Notes: generated by a model from the letters alone, not told the origin. Shown: positions 50,874-59,988, counted from the first letter of the stretch. The stretch: DNA of 64,000 bases from Sphingomonas montanisoli (GCF_008274695.1 NZ_VTOU01000001.1:310001-374000); one strand, 5' to 3'. A program made the numbers and translations.

Positions 50874-52199
50874 ATGAACGAACTTACGGGCGGGATCAAA
50901 GCGGACATCTTCATTCCGGCGTCGGACTGGCGCGATCCTGACCAGGATCGCCGCGAAGCCGAATTGCTGTGGCCGCGCACCTGGCAGATGGCCTGCCGCG
51001 AAAGCGACCTGAAGGCGAAGGGCGACTATGTCGTCTATGACATCCTCGACGAATCGATCCTCGTCATCAAGACGGGCGACGGCGCCGACGATATCCATGC
51101 GATGTACAATGTCTGCCAGCATCGCGGCCGCAAGCTGACCGAGCGGGCGAAGGGCAAGTTCGGCAATGACATCGCCTGCCGCTTCCACGGCTGGCGCTTC
51201 GGCCTGACCGGCGAGCTGAAGCATGTCCCGTTCGAGGGCGACTGGGACGGGTGCGCCGCCTTCAACAAGGCCGAGCTGACGATCCCGGCGGTGCAGGTCG
51301 CGCGCTGGGGCGGCTGGGTGTGGATCAACCAGGATGCCGACGCGATCCCATTGGCCGAATGGCTCAAGGATGTCTCACCCGTCCTCGAACCCTTCGATCT
51401 CGCCGCGATGCGCCCCCTGTGGTGGAAGACGATCATCGCCGACGTGAACTGGAAGATCATCGTCGAGGCGTTCTGCGAGGGCTATCACAGCGGCGAAACC
51501 CATATCAGCGGGATCAACTATCGCGAGGCGCCGATGCCGACGCAGGTCGTGGGCGAGCATGCGATGTTCTACAACGCCCCCGCCCCCTTCACCGAGTACA
51601 AGACCGAAAAAGGCGGCTGGGCGACGCCCAAGACCTTCGTCGAGCATTTCTGGGCGAACCAGAAGCATCTCTACAGCACGCTGGGCGCGATCACGCTGGA
51701 ACCGGGCATGAAGGCGACCGAGCGTCTGCTCGACCTGCCAGACGACACGCCCCCCGAACAGACTCTCGCGCTCTTCTTCGACTATCAGCTCGACGAACTG
51801 GCGAAGCGAGGCGTCACCCTGCCCGAGACGATGAATATGGAGAAGTGGTTCGCGGCGGGCACCGACTGGCACATCTTCCCGAACAGCATCTTCCTGCCCT
51901 CGCTTGACGGCGCGCTCTGGTATCGCATCCGGCCGGGCAAGCATCACGATCAGGCTGTGTTCGACATCTGGTCCTTCGGCCGCTTCGCGCCGGGCGCGGA
52001 GCCGGTGGTCGAGCAGGAGATCTACCACGGCTTCGAAGCGTTCAAAGGCAATTGCGAGTTTCTGGAGGAGGACTTCCTCAACATGGAAGCCGTCAATCAG
52101 GGCGTGAAATCGCGCGGCTTCAAGGGTGCTGTGACGAACCCGGTGCAGGAAGGCACCGTCGCCCACTTCCACCGCAAGCTCAGGGAGTGGTGCGCCTAA
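50874..52199 (+). CDS. Rieske non-haem iron oxygenase, alpha subunit
   Basis: 441 residues from ATG 50874 (AGGAG 6 nt upstream; ATG 50871 is three bases earlier). The Rieske [2Fe-2S] ligands are Cys81/His83 (NVCQHRGRK) and Cys102/His105 (ACRFHGWRF). The mononuclear iron site is in VEAFCEGYHSGETHIS, with His205 and His210 and a nearby acidic residue (Glu rather than the common Asp in the bridging position). The catalytic domain continues to about 430. It should hydroxylate or demethylate an aromatic or alicyclic substrate using an electron-transfer partner not encoded here. It is divergent from the E1 operon. Confidence 0.93.
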   Translation: MNELTGGIKADIFIPASDWRDPDQDRREAELLWPRTWQMACRESDLKAKGDYVVYDILDESILVIKTGDGADDIHAMYNVCQHRGRKLTERAKGKFGNDIACRFHGWRFGLTGELKHVPFEGDWDGCAAFNKAELTIPAVQVARWGGWVWINQDADAIPLAEWLKDVSPVLEPFDLAAMRPLWWKTIIADVNWKIIVEAFCEGYHSGETHISGINYREAPMPTQVVGEHAMFYNAPAPFTEYKTEKGGWATPKTFVEHFWANQKHLYSTLGAITLEPGMKATERLLDLPDDTPPEQTLALFFDYQLDELAKRGVTLPETMNMEKWFAAGTDWHIFPNSIFLPSLDGALWYRIRPGKHHDQAVFDIWSFGRFAPGAEPVVEQEIYHGFEAFKGNCEFLEEDFLNMEAVNQGVKSRGFKGAVTNPVQEGTVAHFHRKLREWCA

Positions 52200-52212
52200 A
52201 CCCTCACGTTTC

Positions 52213-52295
52213 TTGTCATTGCGAGGAGCCGTAGGCGACGTGGCAATCCACTCCGAATTGCGGAATGGATTGCTTCGCTACGCTCGCAATGACGA
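52213..52295. repeat. intergenic inverted repeat, family B (B5), running into a gene
   Basis: TTGTCATTGCGAGGAGCCGT at the left, TTCGCTACGCTCGCAATGACGA at the right, inner arms GCAATCCACTCCGAATTG / AATGGATTGC. Its right end covers the last codons and the stop of the FAD oxidoreductase gene on the opposite strand. Confidence 0.85.
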
Positions 52296-53915
52296 GTCTT
52301 GGGAAACCATACTCAGCGCCATCGCCTCGGCCACCTTGATCCCGTCGATCGCGGCCGAGAGGATACCGCCGGCATAACCCGCGCCCTCGCCCGCCGGATA
52401 CAGGCCGACGGTGTTGACGCTCACGAAATCCGCCCCGCGCCGAATTCGCACCGGAGACGAAGTGCGCGTCTCCACCCCCGTCATCACCGCATCGGGATCG
52501 TCATAGCGCGGCAGTTGCCGTCCGAAGACCGGGATCGCCTCACGCAGCGCCTCGATCGCATAATCGGGCAGGCACGCCGACAGATCGGTCGGCGTGACGC
52601 CCGGCTTGTAGGAGGGCGTCACCTCCCCCATCGCGGTCGACGCGCGCTTCGCCAGAAAGTCTCCCACGCGCTGCCCCGGCGCATGATAGGTCGATCCGCC
52701 CGCGACGAACGCGGCCTCCTCCCACTTGCGTTGGAAGGCGATGCCCGCAAGCGGATGGCCCGGATAATCCTTGTCCGGATCGATCGCGACGACAAGGCCG
52801 GAGTTCGCGTTGAACTCCTGCCGCGAATATTGGCTCATGCCGTTGGTGACGACACGTCCCGGCTCGGATGCCGCCGCGACCACACGCCCGCCCGGGCACA
52901 TGCAGAAGCTATAGACCGTGCGCCCGTTCGCGCAGTGGTGCGACAGCGCATAGGCCGCCGCCCCCAGATCGGGATGCCCCGCGCAATTGCCGTAGCGCGC
53001 GCGATCGACCCAGCTCTGCGGATGTTCGATCCGCACCCCGATCGAAAACGGCTTCGCCTCGATATGCACGCCGCGATCGTGGAGCATGTGGAACGTGTCG
53101 CGCGCGCTGTGCCCGACCGCGAGGACGACATGGTCGGCCTCCAGAAACTCGCCCGTCGACAGGTGCAGCCCGCGCACGCGCCGCTCGCCGGCGACCTCTT
53201 CGATCTCGATATCCTCGACGCGATGCTGCCAGCGATATTCGCCGCCCAGCGCCTCGATCGTCGCGCGCATGCTCTCGACCATCGTGACAAGGCGGAAGGT
53301 GCCGATATGCGGATGCGCTTCGGTCAATATCTCCTCGGGCGCGCCGGCCTTCACGAACTCGGTCAGCACCTTGCGACCCAGATGGCGCGGATCCTTGATC
53401 CGGCAATAGAGCTTTCCGTCGGAGAAGGTGCCCGCCCCGCCCTCGCCATATTGGACATTGCTTTCGGGGTTCAGCTCCGAACGGCGCCACAGGCCCCAAG
53501 TGTCCTTGGTCCGCTCGCGCACCAGCTTGCCGCGATCGAGGATGATCGGGCGAAAGCCCATCTGCGCCAGGATCAGCCCCGCGAACAGCCCACACGGCCC
53601 CGCCCCGATCACCACCGGGCGCGGACGCGTCGGCACGGCCGGCGCCTGCGCGACGAAGCGATAGCCGGTATCGGGCGTCGGCCGTACGTTCACGTCGGCG
53701 GCGAAGCGCGCAAGCACCGCGGCCTCGTCTCGCAGTTCCACGTCGACGGAATAGACCAGCAGGATCGCACTGCGCTTGCGCGCGTCGTTGCCACGGCGGG
53801 CGATGCTGTGCGTGATCAGATCGGCGGGCTCGATCCCCAGGCGCGCGACGATTGCGGCGGGGATCGCCTCGGGCGGATGATCGAGAGGCAGCTTGAGTTC
53901 GGACAGGCGGATCAT
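52278..53915 (-). CDS. FAD-dependent NAD(P)-type oxidoreductase, 545 aa
   Basis: Large flavoprotein of the FAD-dependent-dehydrogenase family related to BaiN/HI0933-like and fumarate-reductase flavoproteins. An N-terminal ~90-residue domain precedes the FAD motif RPVVIGAGPCGLFAGLILAQ (about 98-117). Then come SNVQYGEGGAGTFSDGKLYC (about 153-172), GHSARDTFHML and the C-terminal FAD contact LYPAGEGAGYAGGILSAAID (about 508-527). The substrate is unknown. The last codons (SSLRA and stop) are encoded by the end of repeat B5, so the C-terminus was probably rebuilt by repeat insertion. It is monocistronic. Confidence 0.85.
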   Translation of the reverse strand: MIRLSELKLPLDHPPEAIPAAIVARLGIEPADLITHSIARRGNDARKRSAILLVYSVDVELRDEAAVLARFAADVNVRPTPDTGYRFVAQAPAVPTRPRPVVIGAGPCGLFAGLILAQMGFRPIILDRGKLVRERTKDTWGLWRRSELNPESNVQYGEGGAGTFSDGKLYCRIKDPRHLGRKVLTEFVKAGAPEEILTEAHPHIGTFRLVTMVESMRATIEALGGEYRWQHRVEDIEIEEVAGERRVRGLHLSTGEFLEADHVVLAVGHSARDTFHMLHDRGVHIEAKPFSIGVRIEHPQSWVDRARYGNCAGHPDLGAAAYALSHHCANGRTVYSFCMCPGGRVVAAASEPGRVVTNGMSQYSRQEFNANSGLVVAIDPDKDYPGHPLAGIAFQRKWEEAAFVAGGSTYHAPGQRVGDFLAKRASTAMGEVTPSYKPGVTPTDLSACLPDYAIEALREAIPVFGRQLPRYDDPDAVMTGVETRTSSPVRIRRGADFVSVNTVGLYPAGEGAGYAGGILSAAIDGIKVAEAMALSMVSQDSSLRA

Positions 53916-53964
53916 CGGCCGCCCTTAGCGATTTGGACGCCGTCGCGCTACTGAGCCGGCCCGG

Positions 53965-54138
53965 TCATACGGGCCATGCGGAGATCAGCACGTTGGCCAG
54001 CATGACGACGGCGGCGATCAGCATCAGCACGCCGCGCTTCCTGTCGCCTCGCTTGACGATCACCCACACGCCCCCCGCGCCGAGCAGCACCGTCGCCAGC
54101 ATCAGCATCGACAGGATCAGCGACGCGATCGTCGACAT
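53965..54138 (-). CDS. small two-pass membrane protein, 57 aa
   Basis: Frame from ATG 54138, with GGGGAGAG 7 nt upstream, to TGA 53965. Segment 1 is ASLILSMLMLATVLLGAGGV (about 5-24), then a basic loop KRGDRKRG, and segment 2 is VLMLIAAVVMLANVLISAW (about 37-55). By the positive-inside rule the loop is cytosolic. No family recognised. It lies between the FAD oxidoreductase gene and the divergent phosphotransferase-like gene. Confidence 0.6.
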   Translation of the reverse strand: MSTIASLILSMLMLATVLLGAGGVWVIVKRGDRKRGVLMLIAAVVMLANVLISAWPV

Positions 54139-54170
54139 CGAACTACTCTCCCCGAAATGGAGGGTGCGGA

Positions 54171-55082
54171 TTGGAAGCGCGATATGCTCGTGTCAATCGC
54201 ACGACATGGCGGCTTCATCGCATTGACAAGCTTGCGCCATTTATACAATTGCCCGTCAAGGGGTTGAGAAAGACGGACGTGCGCGTGCTTGACCCCGAAA
54301 TCCATCTTCCCATCGGCAGCGGCGAAAGCGCCGACGTGTACCGGCTGCCCCGCGGCCAGGTCATCAAGCTGTTCCGGCACGATATCACCCAGGATCTCAT
54401 GCAGCGTGAATATGACGCGGCGGAGCTCGCCGCACGTGCCGGCCTGCGCGTCGCGCGTCCGCTGGGTTGGCAGACGGTGCAGGGCCGCACCGGCATCCTG
54501 TTCGAAGACCTGCCGAGCCGCGACATGCGCCAGACGTTGCGCTTTCGCCCGTTCACCCTGCTGATCGGTATCAAGCGGCTGGCGGACTATCAGGCGACGA
54601 TGCACGGCGTAGAGGCTGGCCCGCCCCTGCATGATCAACGCATCATCCTGCGCCACCGGATCGAAACGGCCGAGGTGCCGGACGCATGGCGCAGCGCGGC
54701 TTATGCCCGGCTTGATGGGCTGCCCGACGGCGACCGGCTGTGTCACGGCGATCTCCACCCCGGCAATGCGATCGAAACCGACGACGGGCTCGCGGTTATC
54801 GACTGGCTCAACGCCTGCACCGGGCACCCGCTGGCCGATGCCGCGCGCACCGAACTGCTGATCCGTTATGGTCGCCACAGCCGGCTGCTGCAGCGCTCGG
54901 CGATTTTCCGCATCCCGCGGGACAGCGCCGCGTGGAGCTACACCAGCTTCTACGCGCGCGCAGCCGGCGTCGGCCGCGCCGATATCGCAGCGTGGCGACT
55001 GCCCGTCGCGGTCGCTTGGCTACAGCCGCGCACCAGCGCCAACGTGCCGCTGTTGCGGGCAGCGATCGAGCGTTGGCTTTAG
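54171..55082 (+). CDS. phosphotransferase (APH/choline-kinase-like) family protein
   Basis: 303 residues from TTG 54171, supported by GGAGGG (54159-54164) at 6-nt spacing. A shorter start at GTG 54279 fits the domain boundary better, so the true N-terminus is uncertain. The kinase-like fold has a Gly-rich loop PIGSGESADVYRLPRG and Lys in QVIKLFRHD. The Brenner catalytic motif is LCHGDLHPGNAI, and the metal-binding motif is VIDWLNA. Family members phosphorylate small molecules (aminoglycosides, choline, fructosamine, homoserine); the substrate here is unknown. A tRNA-Val gene follows on the other strand. Confidence 0.75.
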   Translation: MEARYARVNRTTWRLHRIDKLAPFIQLPVKGLRKTDVRVLDPEIHLPIGSGESADVYRLPRGQVIKLFRHDITQDLMQREYDAAELAARAGLRVARPLGWQTVQGRTGILFEDLPSRDMRQTLRFRPFTLLIGIKRLADYQATMHGVEAGPPLHDQRIILRHRIETAEVPDAWRSAAYARLDGLPDGDRLCHGDLHPGNAIETDDGLAVIDWLNACTGHPLADAARTELLIRYGRHSRLLQRSAIFRIPRDSAAWSYTSFYARAAGVGRADIAAWRLPVAVAWLQPRTSANVPLLRAAIERWL

Positions 55083-55100
55083 GTTTTCAAGGGATCAGAG

Positions 55101-55175
55101 TGGTGGGCGCAGCAGGGATTGAACCTGCGACCCCACCCGTGTGAAGGGTGTGCTCTACCGCTGAGCTATGCGCCC
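55101..55175 (-). tRNA. tRNA-Val (anticodon CAC)
   Basis: A 75-nt cloverleaf including an encoded CCA. Acceptor GGGCGCA/TGCGCCC, D-arm GCTC-AGCGGTA-GAGC, anticodon stem CACCC/GGGTG with loop TTCACAC (anticodon CAC, reading GUG), T-arm GCAGG-TTCAATC-CCTGC, discriminator A. All stems pair perfectly. It is isolated, convergent with the phosphotransferase gene. Confidence 0.97.
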
Positions 55176-55274
55176 ACTCTGAAGGCCCGTTGGCCGTAAG
55201 GCGCCGAGGCAGGGCGCTCCCCTAAGGCGCGTGACGATCGCTGTCCAGCCCAAAACGCGGTTCGACGCCAGCTG

Positions 55275-55310
55275 TAGCGAAGGCGGCCGAAGGGACCGCC
55301 GCCTTCGCTA
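55275..55310 (-). terminator. long hairpin after the HU gene
   Basis: TAGCGAAGGCGGC (55275-55287) and GCCGCCTTCGCTA (55298-55310) form a perfect 13-bp stem with a 10-nt loop, starting 9 bp beyond the HU stop codon. There is no T-run on the minus strand, so it may act as an mRNA-stabilising end or a weak terminator. Confidence 0.55.
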
Positions 55311-55319
55311 GAATTGCTA

Positions 55320-55592
55320 TTAGTTGACCGCGTCCTTCAGCGTCTTGCCCGCGCGAAACTTGGGCTGGTTCGACGATCCGATGTCCATCGGCTCGCCGGT
55401 GCGCGGATTACGGCCGGTCGACGCCTTGCGCTGATTGACCGAAAATGTCCCGAAACCGACCAACCGCACTTCGTCGCCGCCCTTGAGCACGCGAACGATC
55501 GAATCGAACACAGCCTCGACGGCCTTGCCGGCATCGTTGCGGGTCAGACCGGTGACATCGGAAACCTTTCCGATAAGCTCTTGTTTGTTCAT
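55320..55592 (-). CDS. DNA-binding protein HU
   Basis: 90-residue histone-like HU/IHF-family protein from ATG 55592 (AGAGGA 7 nt upstream; an ATG one codon earlier is possible). It reads MNKQELIGKVSDVTGLTRND, has AVEAVFDSIVRVLKGGDEVR and the HU arm signature VGFGTFSVNQRKASTGRNPR (about 46-65), with the intercalating Pro at the tip (RNPRTGEP). It lacks IHF-specific features, so it is HU-type (hupB-like). It compacts and bends chromosomal DNA. It is monocistronic, with a strong hairpin after the stop. Confidence 0.95.
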   Translation of the reverse strand: MNKQELIGKVSDVTGLTRNDAGKAVEAVFDSIVRVLKGGDEVRLVGFGTFSVNQRKASTGRNPRTGEPMDIGSSNQPKFRAGKTLKDAVN

Positions 55593-55715
55593 CATTTTAT
55601 CCTCTGCCCGTGTTGCTGGGCCGCGCCTGGCGACGTCTTGCCCCCTTGATCGGCGTGATGAGCGCCGTCAGCCATAATGCTGCAACAAAGACATCAGGTC
55701 CGCAAGAAGCGACGG

Positions 55716-56522
55716 TTACTCGGCTTCCGGCTTTTTTTCGCCATTCAACTGGGTTCGGGCATAGCGCAGAAAGTCCTCGTCCATCGGCGGAGGTTCGGAC
55801 GGTACAAACCGCTCCAACTGCTCGGCGACGATGCGCAACACCGCCAGTCGCGCTGCCTTCTTGTCATTGCCGTCGACGATGTGCCACGGCGCCCACCGCG
55901 TGTTGGTTTCGGCGAACATGTCGCGCATCGCCGTCAGATAGTCGTCGCGGCGCGCCCGGTTGCGGAAATCGTCGCGCGTGATCTTCCAGCGCTTCCACTT
56001 GTGTTCGAGCCGTGCGCTCAGCCGCTTGTCCTGCTCGTCGGCGCGGACGTGGAGGAATATCTTGATCGTCAGCACGCCGTCGGCGCGCTGCTGCGCCTCG
56101 AACTCGTTGATCTCGTCAAACGCACGCTTGCGCAGATTGGCGTCGATATATCCCTCGACCCATTCGACGAGGACGCGGCCATACCAGCTGCGATCAAACA
56201 CCGCGATGTCGCCCGCGATCGGCAGCGCCTTCCAGAATCGCCACAGGAAATGGCGGCTCTTCTCCTCGAAGCTCGGTGCCGCGATCGGCCAAACTTCGTA
56301 ATTGCGCGGATCCCAGGTGGCGGTCAGCCGCTGGATCGCGCCCCCCTTCCCCGCTGCATCCCAGCCTTCGAAGGCGATCATCGTCTTGCGCAGGGACAGC
56401 TTGTGCGCGACCTGAAGCTTGGAAAGCCGGTCCTGCAACTTCTTCAGCTCGGCGTCATAGTCGCCATCGAAAGGCGCGCCTTCCTCATAGTCCTTCAGAT
56501 CGAGAGATCGCGCCTTCGCCAT
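55716..56522 (-). CDS. polyphosphate kinase 2 family protein
   Basis: 268-residue PPK2, P-loop kinase fold, transferring phosphate between polyphosphate and nucleoside di- or monophosphates. Walker A is in FEGWDAAGKGGAIQR (about 51-65) and Walker B with the lid in VFDRSWYGRVLVE (about 107-119). Conserved NEFEAQQRADGV, IFLHVRADEQDKRL and WHIVDGNDKKAAR follow. The single-domain length fits class I/III enzymes; nucleotide preference cannot be assigned by eye. It is probably involved in energy or stress nucleotide balance. It lies downstream of a composite repeat and upstream of HU, same strand. Confidence 0.92.
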   Translation of the reverse strand: MAKARSLDLKDYEEGAPFDGDYDAELKKLQDRLSKLQVAHKLSLRKTMIAFEGWDAAGKGGAIQRLTATWDPRNYEVWPIAAPSFEEKSRHFLWRFWKALPIAGDIAVFDRSWYGRVLVEWVEGYIDANLRKRAFDEINEFEAQQRADGVLTIKIFLHVRADEQDKRLSARLEHKWKRWKITRDDFRNRARRDDYLTAMRDMFAETNTRWAPWHIVDGNDKKAARLAVLRIVAEQLERFVPSEPPPMDEDFLRYARTQLNGEKKPEAE

Positions 56523-56610
56523 ACGACGTGCCTAGCGCAATCGACCGAGCGCAGGGTGCGCCAAGCAAGGTAAACGCCGTGGCCGCCCTGTATCGCATTG
56601 GTACAACTTC

Positions 56611-56736
56611 AATCCTCCCCCGCCAGGGGGAGGTGGCGCCGCAGGCGACGGAGGGGGAGGACACAGCCACCTCCAAATCACCGCGCCCTCCCCCTCCGTC
56701 AGCTGCGCTGACACCTCCCCCTGGCGGGGGAGGATT
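56611..56736. repeat. mirror-image composite repeat, family A (A5)
   Basis: Left unit AATCCTCCCCCGCCAGGGGG, then AGGTGGCGCCGCAGGCGACG and GAGGGGGAGG. Right unit CCTCCCCCTCCGTCAGCTGC, then GCTGACACCTCCCCCTGGCG and GGGGAGGATT. About 25 bp of unshared sequence lies between. It fills most of the 239-bp gap between the PPK2 start and the aspS stop. Confidence 0.8.
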
Positions 56737-56761
56737 AGAGGCCGGAAGGGAACGCGGCTTA

Positions 56762-58540
56762 TCAGGGCTTGGGACCGTCGACGACGCGGATGCTGAGTTC
56801 GCGCAGCTGCTTGGCCGTTACCGGCGCGGGCGCACCCATCATCAGATCCTCTGCCTTCTGGTTCATCGGGAACAGAACGACTTCGCGGATATTCGGTTCA
56901 TCGGCCAGCAGCATGACGATGCGGTCGATGCCCGGGGCCGAACCGCCGTGCGGCGGCGCGCCATATTTGAACGCGTTGATCATGCCCGGGAAGTTCGCGT
57001 CGACCTCTTCGGCGGTATAGCCCGCAATCTCGAACGCCTTGTACATGACGTCGAGCTTGTGATTCCGGATCGCGCCCGACGACAGCTCCACGCCATTGCA
57101 GACAATGTCGTACTGATAGGCGAGGATATCGAGCGGATCCTTGGTGGTCAGCGCCTCCATCTCGCCCTGCGGCATTGAGAAGGGGTTGTGGCTGAAATCG
57201 ACCTTCTTGGCGTCCTCGTCATATTCGAACATCGGGAAGTCGACGACCCAGCAGAACTTGAACTCGCCCTGTTCGATCAGGTCGAGCGTCTCGCCGACGC
57301 GGGTGCGCGCGAGGCCGGCGAGCTTGGCCGCCTGGCCTTCCTTGCCCGCTGCGAAGAACACGCCGTCATTCGGGCCGAGGCCGAGTTCGGCGATCAGCTT
57401 GGCGGTGCCTTCGGGGCCGTGGTTCTTGGCGATCGGGCCGCCCGGTTCGCCATCCTTGATGTTGATATAGCCCAGGCCCGCATAGCCCTGCGCGCGCGCC
57501 CACTCGTTCGCGTCGTCGAAGAATTTGCGACTGCCGGCACCCGCGCCCGGCGCCGGGATCGCACGGATCACGCCGCCGCCCTCGACGATCTTGGCGAACA
57601 GGCCGAAGCCCGAACCGACGAAATGCTGGGTGACGTCGGTGATCTCCAGCGGGTTGCGCAGGTCGGGCTTGTCCGAACCATAACGCAGCATCGCGTCGCG
57701 ATAGGCGATGCGCGGGAACGGCGCTTCGGTCACTTTCTTGCCGTCCGAGAATTCCTCGAACACGCCCTGCAGCACCGGCTCCAGCGCGGCGAACACGTCG
57801 TCCTGCGTGACGAAGCTCATTTCGAGATCGAGCTGGTAGAACTCGCCCGGCGAGCGATCGGCGCGCGCATCTTCGTCACGGAAGCAGGGCGCGATCTGGA
57901 AATAGCGATCGAAGCCCGCGACCATCAGCAACTGCTTGAACATCTGCGGCGCCTGCGGCAGCGCGTAGAACTTGCCCGGATGGACGCGGCTGGGGACCAG
58001 ATAGTCGCGCGCGCCTTCGGGCGACGACGCGGTCAGGATCGGCGTCTGATATTCGGTGAAGCCCTGCCCGATCATCCGCTCGCGGATCGACCGGATCACG
58101 TTGGATCGCAGCAGGATGTTCTTGTGGATCCGCTCGCGCCGCAGGTCGAGGAAGCGATATCGCAGGCGGATATCCTCGGGATAATCGGCTTCGGCGGCGA
58201 CCGGCAGTGGCAGTTCCTGCGCCGCCGACTGGATCGTCACTTCGCGCGCGCGCACCTCGATCTCGCCGGTCAGCAGGTTCGGGTTCACCGCCTCCGCCGA
58301 ACGCGCGACGACGTCGCCGGTGACCGTCACGACCGATTCCACGCGCAGCCGCTCCAGCACCTTGAACGCGGGCGCATCGATGTCGGTCACGATCTGGGTG
58401 ATGCCATAATGGTCGCGCAGGTCGACGAACAGCAGGTTGCCATGATCGCGCTTGCGGTGGACCCAGCCCGAAATCCGGACCTGCGAACCAACTTCGGAGG
58501 CGCGAAGCTGGGCGCAATGATGGGTGCGATAGGCGTGCAT
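56762..58540 (-). CDS. aspS: aspartyl-tRNA synthetase
   Basis: 592-residue class II synthetase from ATG 58540 ([20 protein letters not shown]); the frame begins two codons earlier at a TTG. The OB anticodon-binding domain covers about 15-105 ([20 protein letters not shown]). Motif 2 is in [17 protein letters not shown], the bacterial GAD insertion covers about 290-410, and motif 3 is in [17 protein letters not shown] (about 544-560). In alphaproteobacteria this enzyme is often non-discriminating and works with GatCAB to make Asn-tRNA; not verified here. It is divergent from rnd. Confidence 0.97.
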   Translation of the reverse strand: MHAYRTHHCAQLRASEVGSQVRISGWVHRKRDHGNLLFVDLRDHYGITQIVTDIDAPAFKVLERLRVESVVTVTGDVVARSAEAVNPNLLTGEIEVRAREVTIQSAAQELPLPVAAEADYPEDIRLRYRFLDLRRERIHKNILLRSNVIRSIRERMIGQGFTEYQTPILTASSPEGARDYLVPSRVHPGKFYALPQAPQMFKQLLMVAGFDRYFQIAPCFRDEDARADRSPGEFYQLDLEMSFVTQDDVFAALEPVLQGVFEEFSDGKKVTEAPFPRIAYRDAMLRYGSDKPDLRNPLEITDVTQHFVGSGFGLFAKIVEGGGVIRAIPAPGAGAGSRKFFDDANEWARAQGYAGLGYINIKDGEPGGPIAKNHGPEGTAKLIAELGLGPNDGVFFAAGKEGQAAKLAGLARTRVGETLDLIEQGEFKFCWVVDFPMFEYDEDAKKVDFSHNPFSMPQGEMEALTTKDPLDILAYQYDIVCNGVELSSGAIRNHKLDVMYKAFEIAGYTAEEVDANFPGMINAFKYGAPPHGGSAPGIDRIVMLLADEPNIREVVLFPMNQKAEDLMMGAPAPVTAKQLRELSIRVVDGPKP

Positions 58541-58636
58541 GAGCAACTTTCAGCTTTGTGATGATTTTGAAGGGCTGGCGCTTCGCGCGGGCCTCCATGC
58601 TTGTCAAGCTTTCAGACAGGACTATGGGATGTTCGG

Positions 58637-59806
58637 ATGCACATCCACCCTTTGATCACCGACAGCGCTTCGCTCGCCAATCTCTGCGCCCGGCTCTCCA
58701 ACTCGCCCTTCGTGTGCGTGGATACCGAGTTCATGCGCGAGAACACCTATTGGCCCGATCTCTGCCTGATCCAGATCGCCGACAGCGAGGAAGCCGCCGC
58801 GATCGATCCCAAGGCGAAAGATATCGATCTCAAGCCCCTGCTCGATCTGCTGGTCGAGAATGACGAGGTTCTGAAGGTCTTCCACGCCGGTGGGCAGGAT
58901 CTCGAAATCGTCCACAACCTGACCGGCAAGACCCCCTATCCGCTGTTCGATACGCAGGTCGCGGCGATGGCGATGGGGCTTGGCGAACAGATCGGCTATT
59001 CGAACCTGGTCGAAACCCTGATCGGCGTGAAGCTCGACAAGGGTGCGCGCTTCACCGATTGGGCGCGCCGCCCGCTCGACAAGCGGCAGATCGACTATGC
59101 GATCGGCGACGTCACCCATCTCGCAAACCTCTTCCCCAAGATGCTGGAAAAGCTGCGCAAGACCGGGCGTGGCGGCTGGCTCGACGTCGAAATGGAGCGG
59201 CTCGGCGATCCCGCCAGCTACGCCAACGTCCCCGAACTCGCCTGGAACCGCATCCGCCTGCCCAGTCGCAAGGCCGAAGTGCTCGGCCGCCTGCGTGCGA
59301 TCGCCGCGTGGCGCGAGCGTGAAGCGCGCGGCAAGAACATCCCGCGCGGCCGCATCGCCAAGGACGAGACGATCGCCGACATGGCGTCGCACCCGCCGCG
59401 CGAACAGTCCGATCTGTCCAAGGTGCGCGGCCTGTCCCCTAGCTGGGCGTCGAACGATATCGGCGCGCGCCTGATGGCCGCGATCGCCGCCGCCGAGCCG
59501 TTCACCGAGGAGGAGATGCCCCCTCGCGAAGATCGCCGTCCCGGTCTCGGCAAGGAAGGCGCGCTGATCGCCGATCTGCTCAAGCTTCTGCTCAAGGTCC
59601 GCTCGCGCGATGCCGACGTTGCCCCGCGCCTGATCGCGCGCTCCGACGATCTCGAACTGCTCGCCGCCGGCGTCCGCAAGGATCTGCCGCTGCTCCAGGG
59701 CTGGCGCTACGACGTCTTCGGCAAGGACGCGCTCGACCTCGTCGAAGGCCGGCTGGGGTTCAGCGTCAAGAACGGCAAGATGGTGATGACCGCGATCGAA
59801 GGCTGA
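58637..59806 (+). CDS. rnd: ribonuclease D
   Basis: 389-residue 3'-5' exoribonuclease that trims tRNA and other small RNA ends. The DEDDy exonuclease site is intact: VDTEFMRENTYWP (Exo I), FHAGGQDLEIVHN (Exo II) and QIDYAIGDVTHL (Exo III with Tyr). One HRDC domain follows (ELAWNRIRLPSRKAEVLGRL, about 200-280) and a second, less conserved helical domain up to the C-terminus. Start ATG 58637 gives the usual length; the frame is open 12 codons further upstream. It is divergent from aspS. Confidence 0.95.
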   Translation: MHIHPLITDSASLANLCARLSNSPFVCVDTEFMRENTYWPDLCLIQIADSEEAAAIDPKAKDIDLKPLLDLLVENDEVLKVFHAGGQDLEIVHNLTGKTPYPLFDTQVAAMAMGLGEQIGYSNLVETLIGVKLDKGARFTDWARRPLDKRQIDYAIGDVTHLANLFPKMLEKLRKTGRGGWLDVEMERLGDPASYANVPELAWNRIRLPSRKAEVLGRLRAIAAWREREARGKNIPRGRIAKDETIADMASHPPREQSDLSKVRGLSPSWASNDIGARLMAAIAAAEPFTEEEMPPREDRRPGLGKEGALIADLLKLLLKVRSRDADVAPRLIARSDDLELLAAGVRKDLPLLQGWRYDVFGKDALDLVEGRLGFSVKNGKMVMTAIEG

Positions 59807-59812
59807 GCCCTC

Positions 59813-59939
59813 GATCCTCCCCGGCACGGGGAGGGGGACCATGCGAAGCATGGTGGAGGGGGTTCGCCACAAGCGGCACCGCCTGTCTCCCGCCCCCTCC
59901 ACCGCTTCGCGGTCCCCCTCCCCGTGCCGGGGAGGATTA
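59813..59939. repeat. mirror-image composite repeat, family A (A6)
   Basis: Left unit GATCCTCCCCGGCACGGGGA, then GGGGGACCATGCGAAGCATG and GTGGAGGGGG. Right unit CCCCCTCCACCGCTTCGCGG, then TCCCCCTCCCCGTGCCGGGG and AGGATT. Each half carries an inner hairpin (CATGCGAAGCATG; CCGCTTCGCGG). It lies between rnd and the ABC exporter genes. Confidence 0.8.
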
Positions 59940-59988
59940 GAAAACCGCCGTCTTGCGTCCGCCACACACCATCCCCATCATGGGGCCC

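Noticed and set aside
54223-54249. TTGACA...TACAAT as a promoter inside the phosphotransferase gene
   Set aside because: The spacer is only 15 bp, and a good ribosome site with a TTG start lies upstream, so it may be chance; it is kept only as a reason for doubt about the N-terminus.
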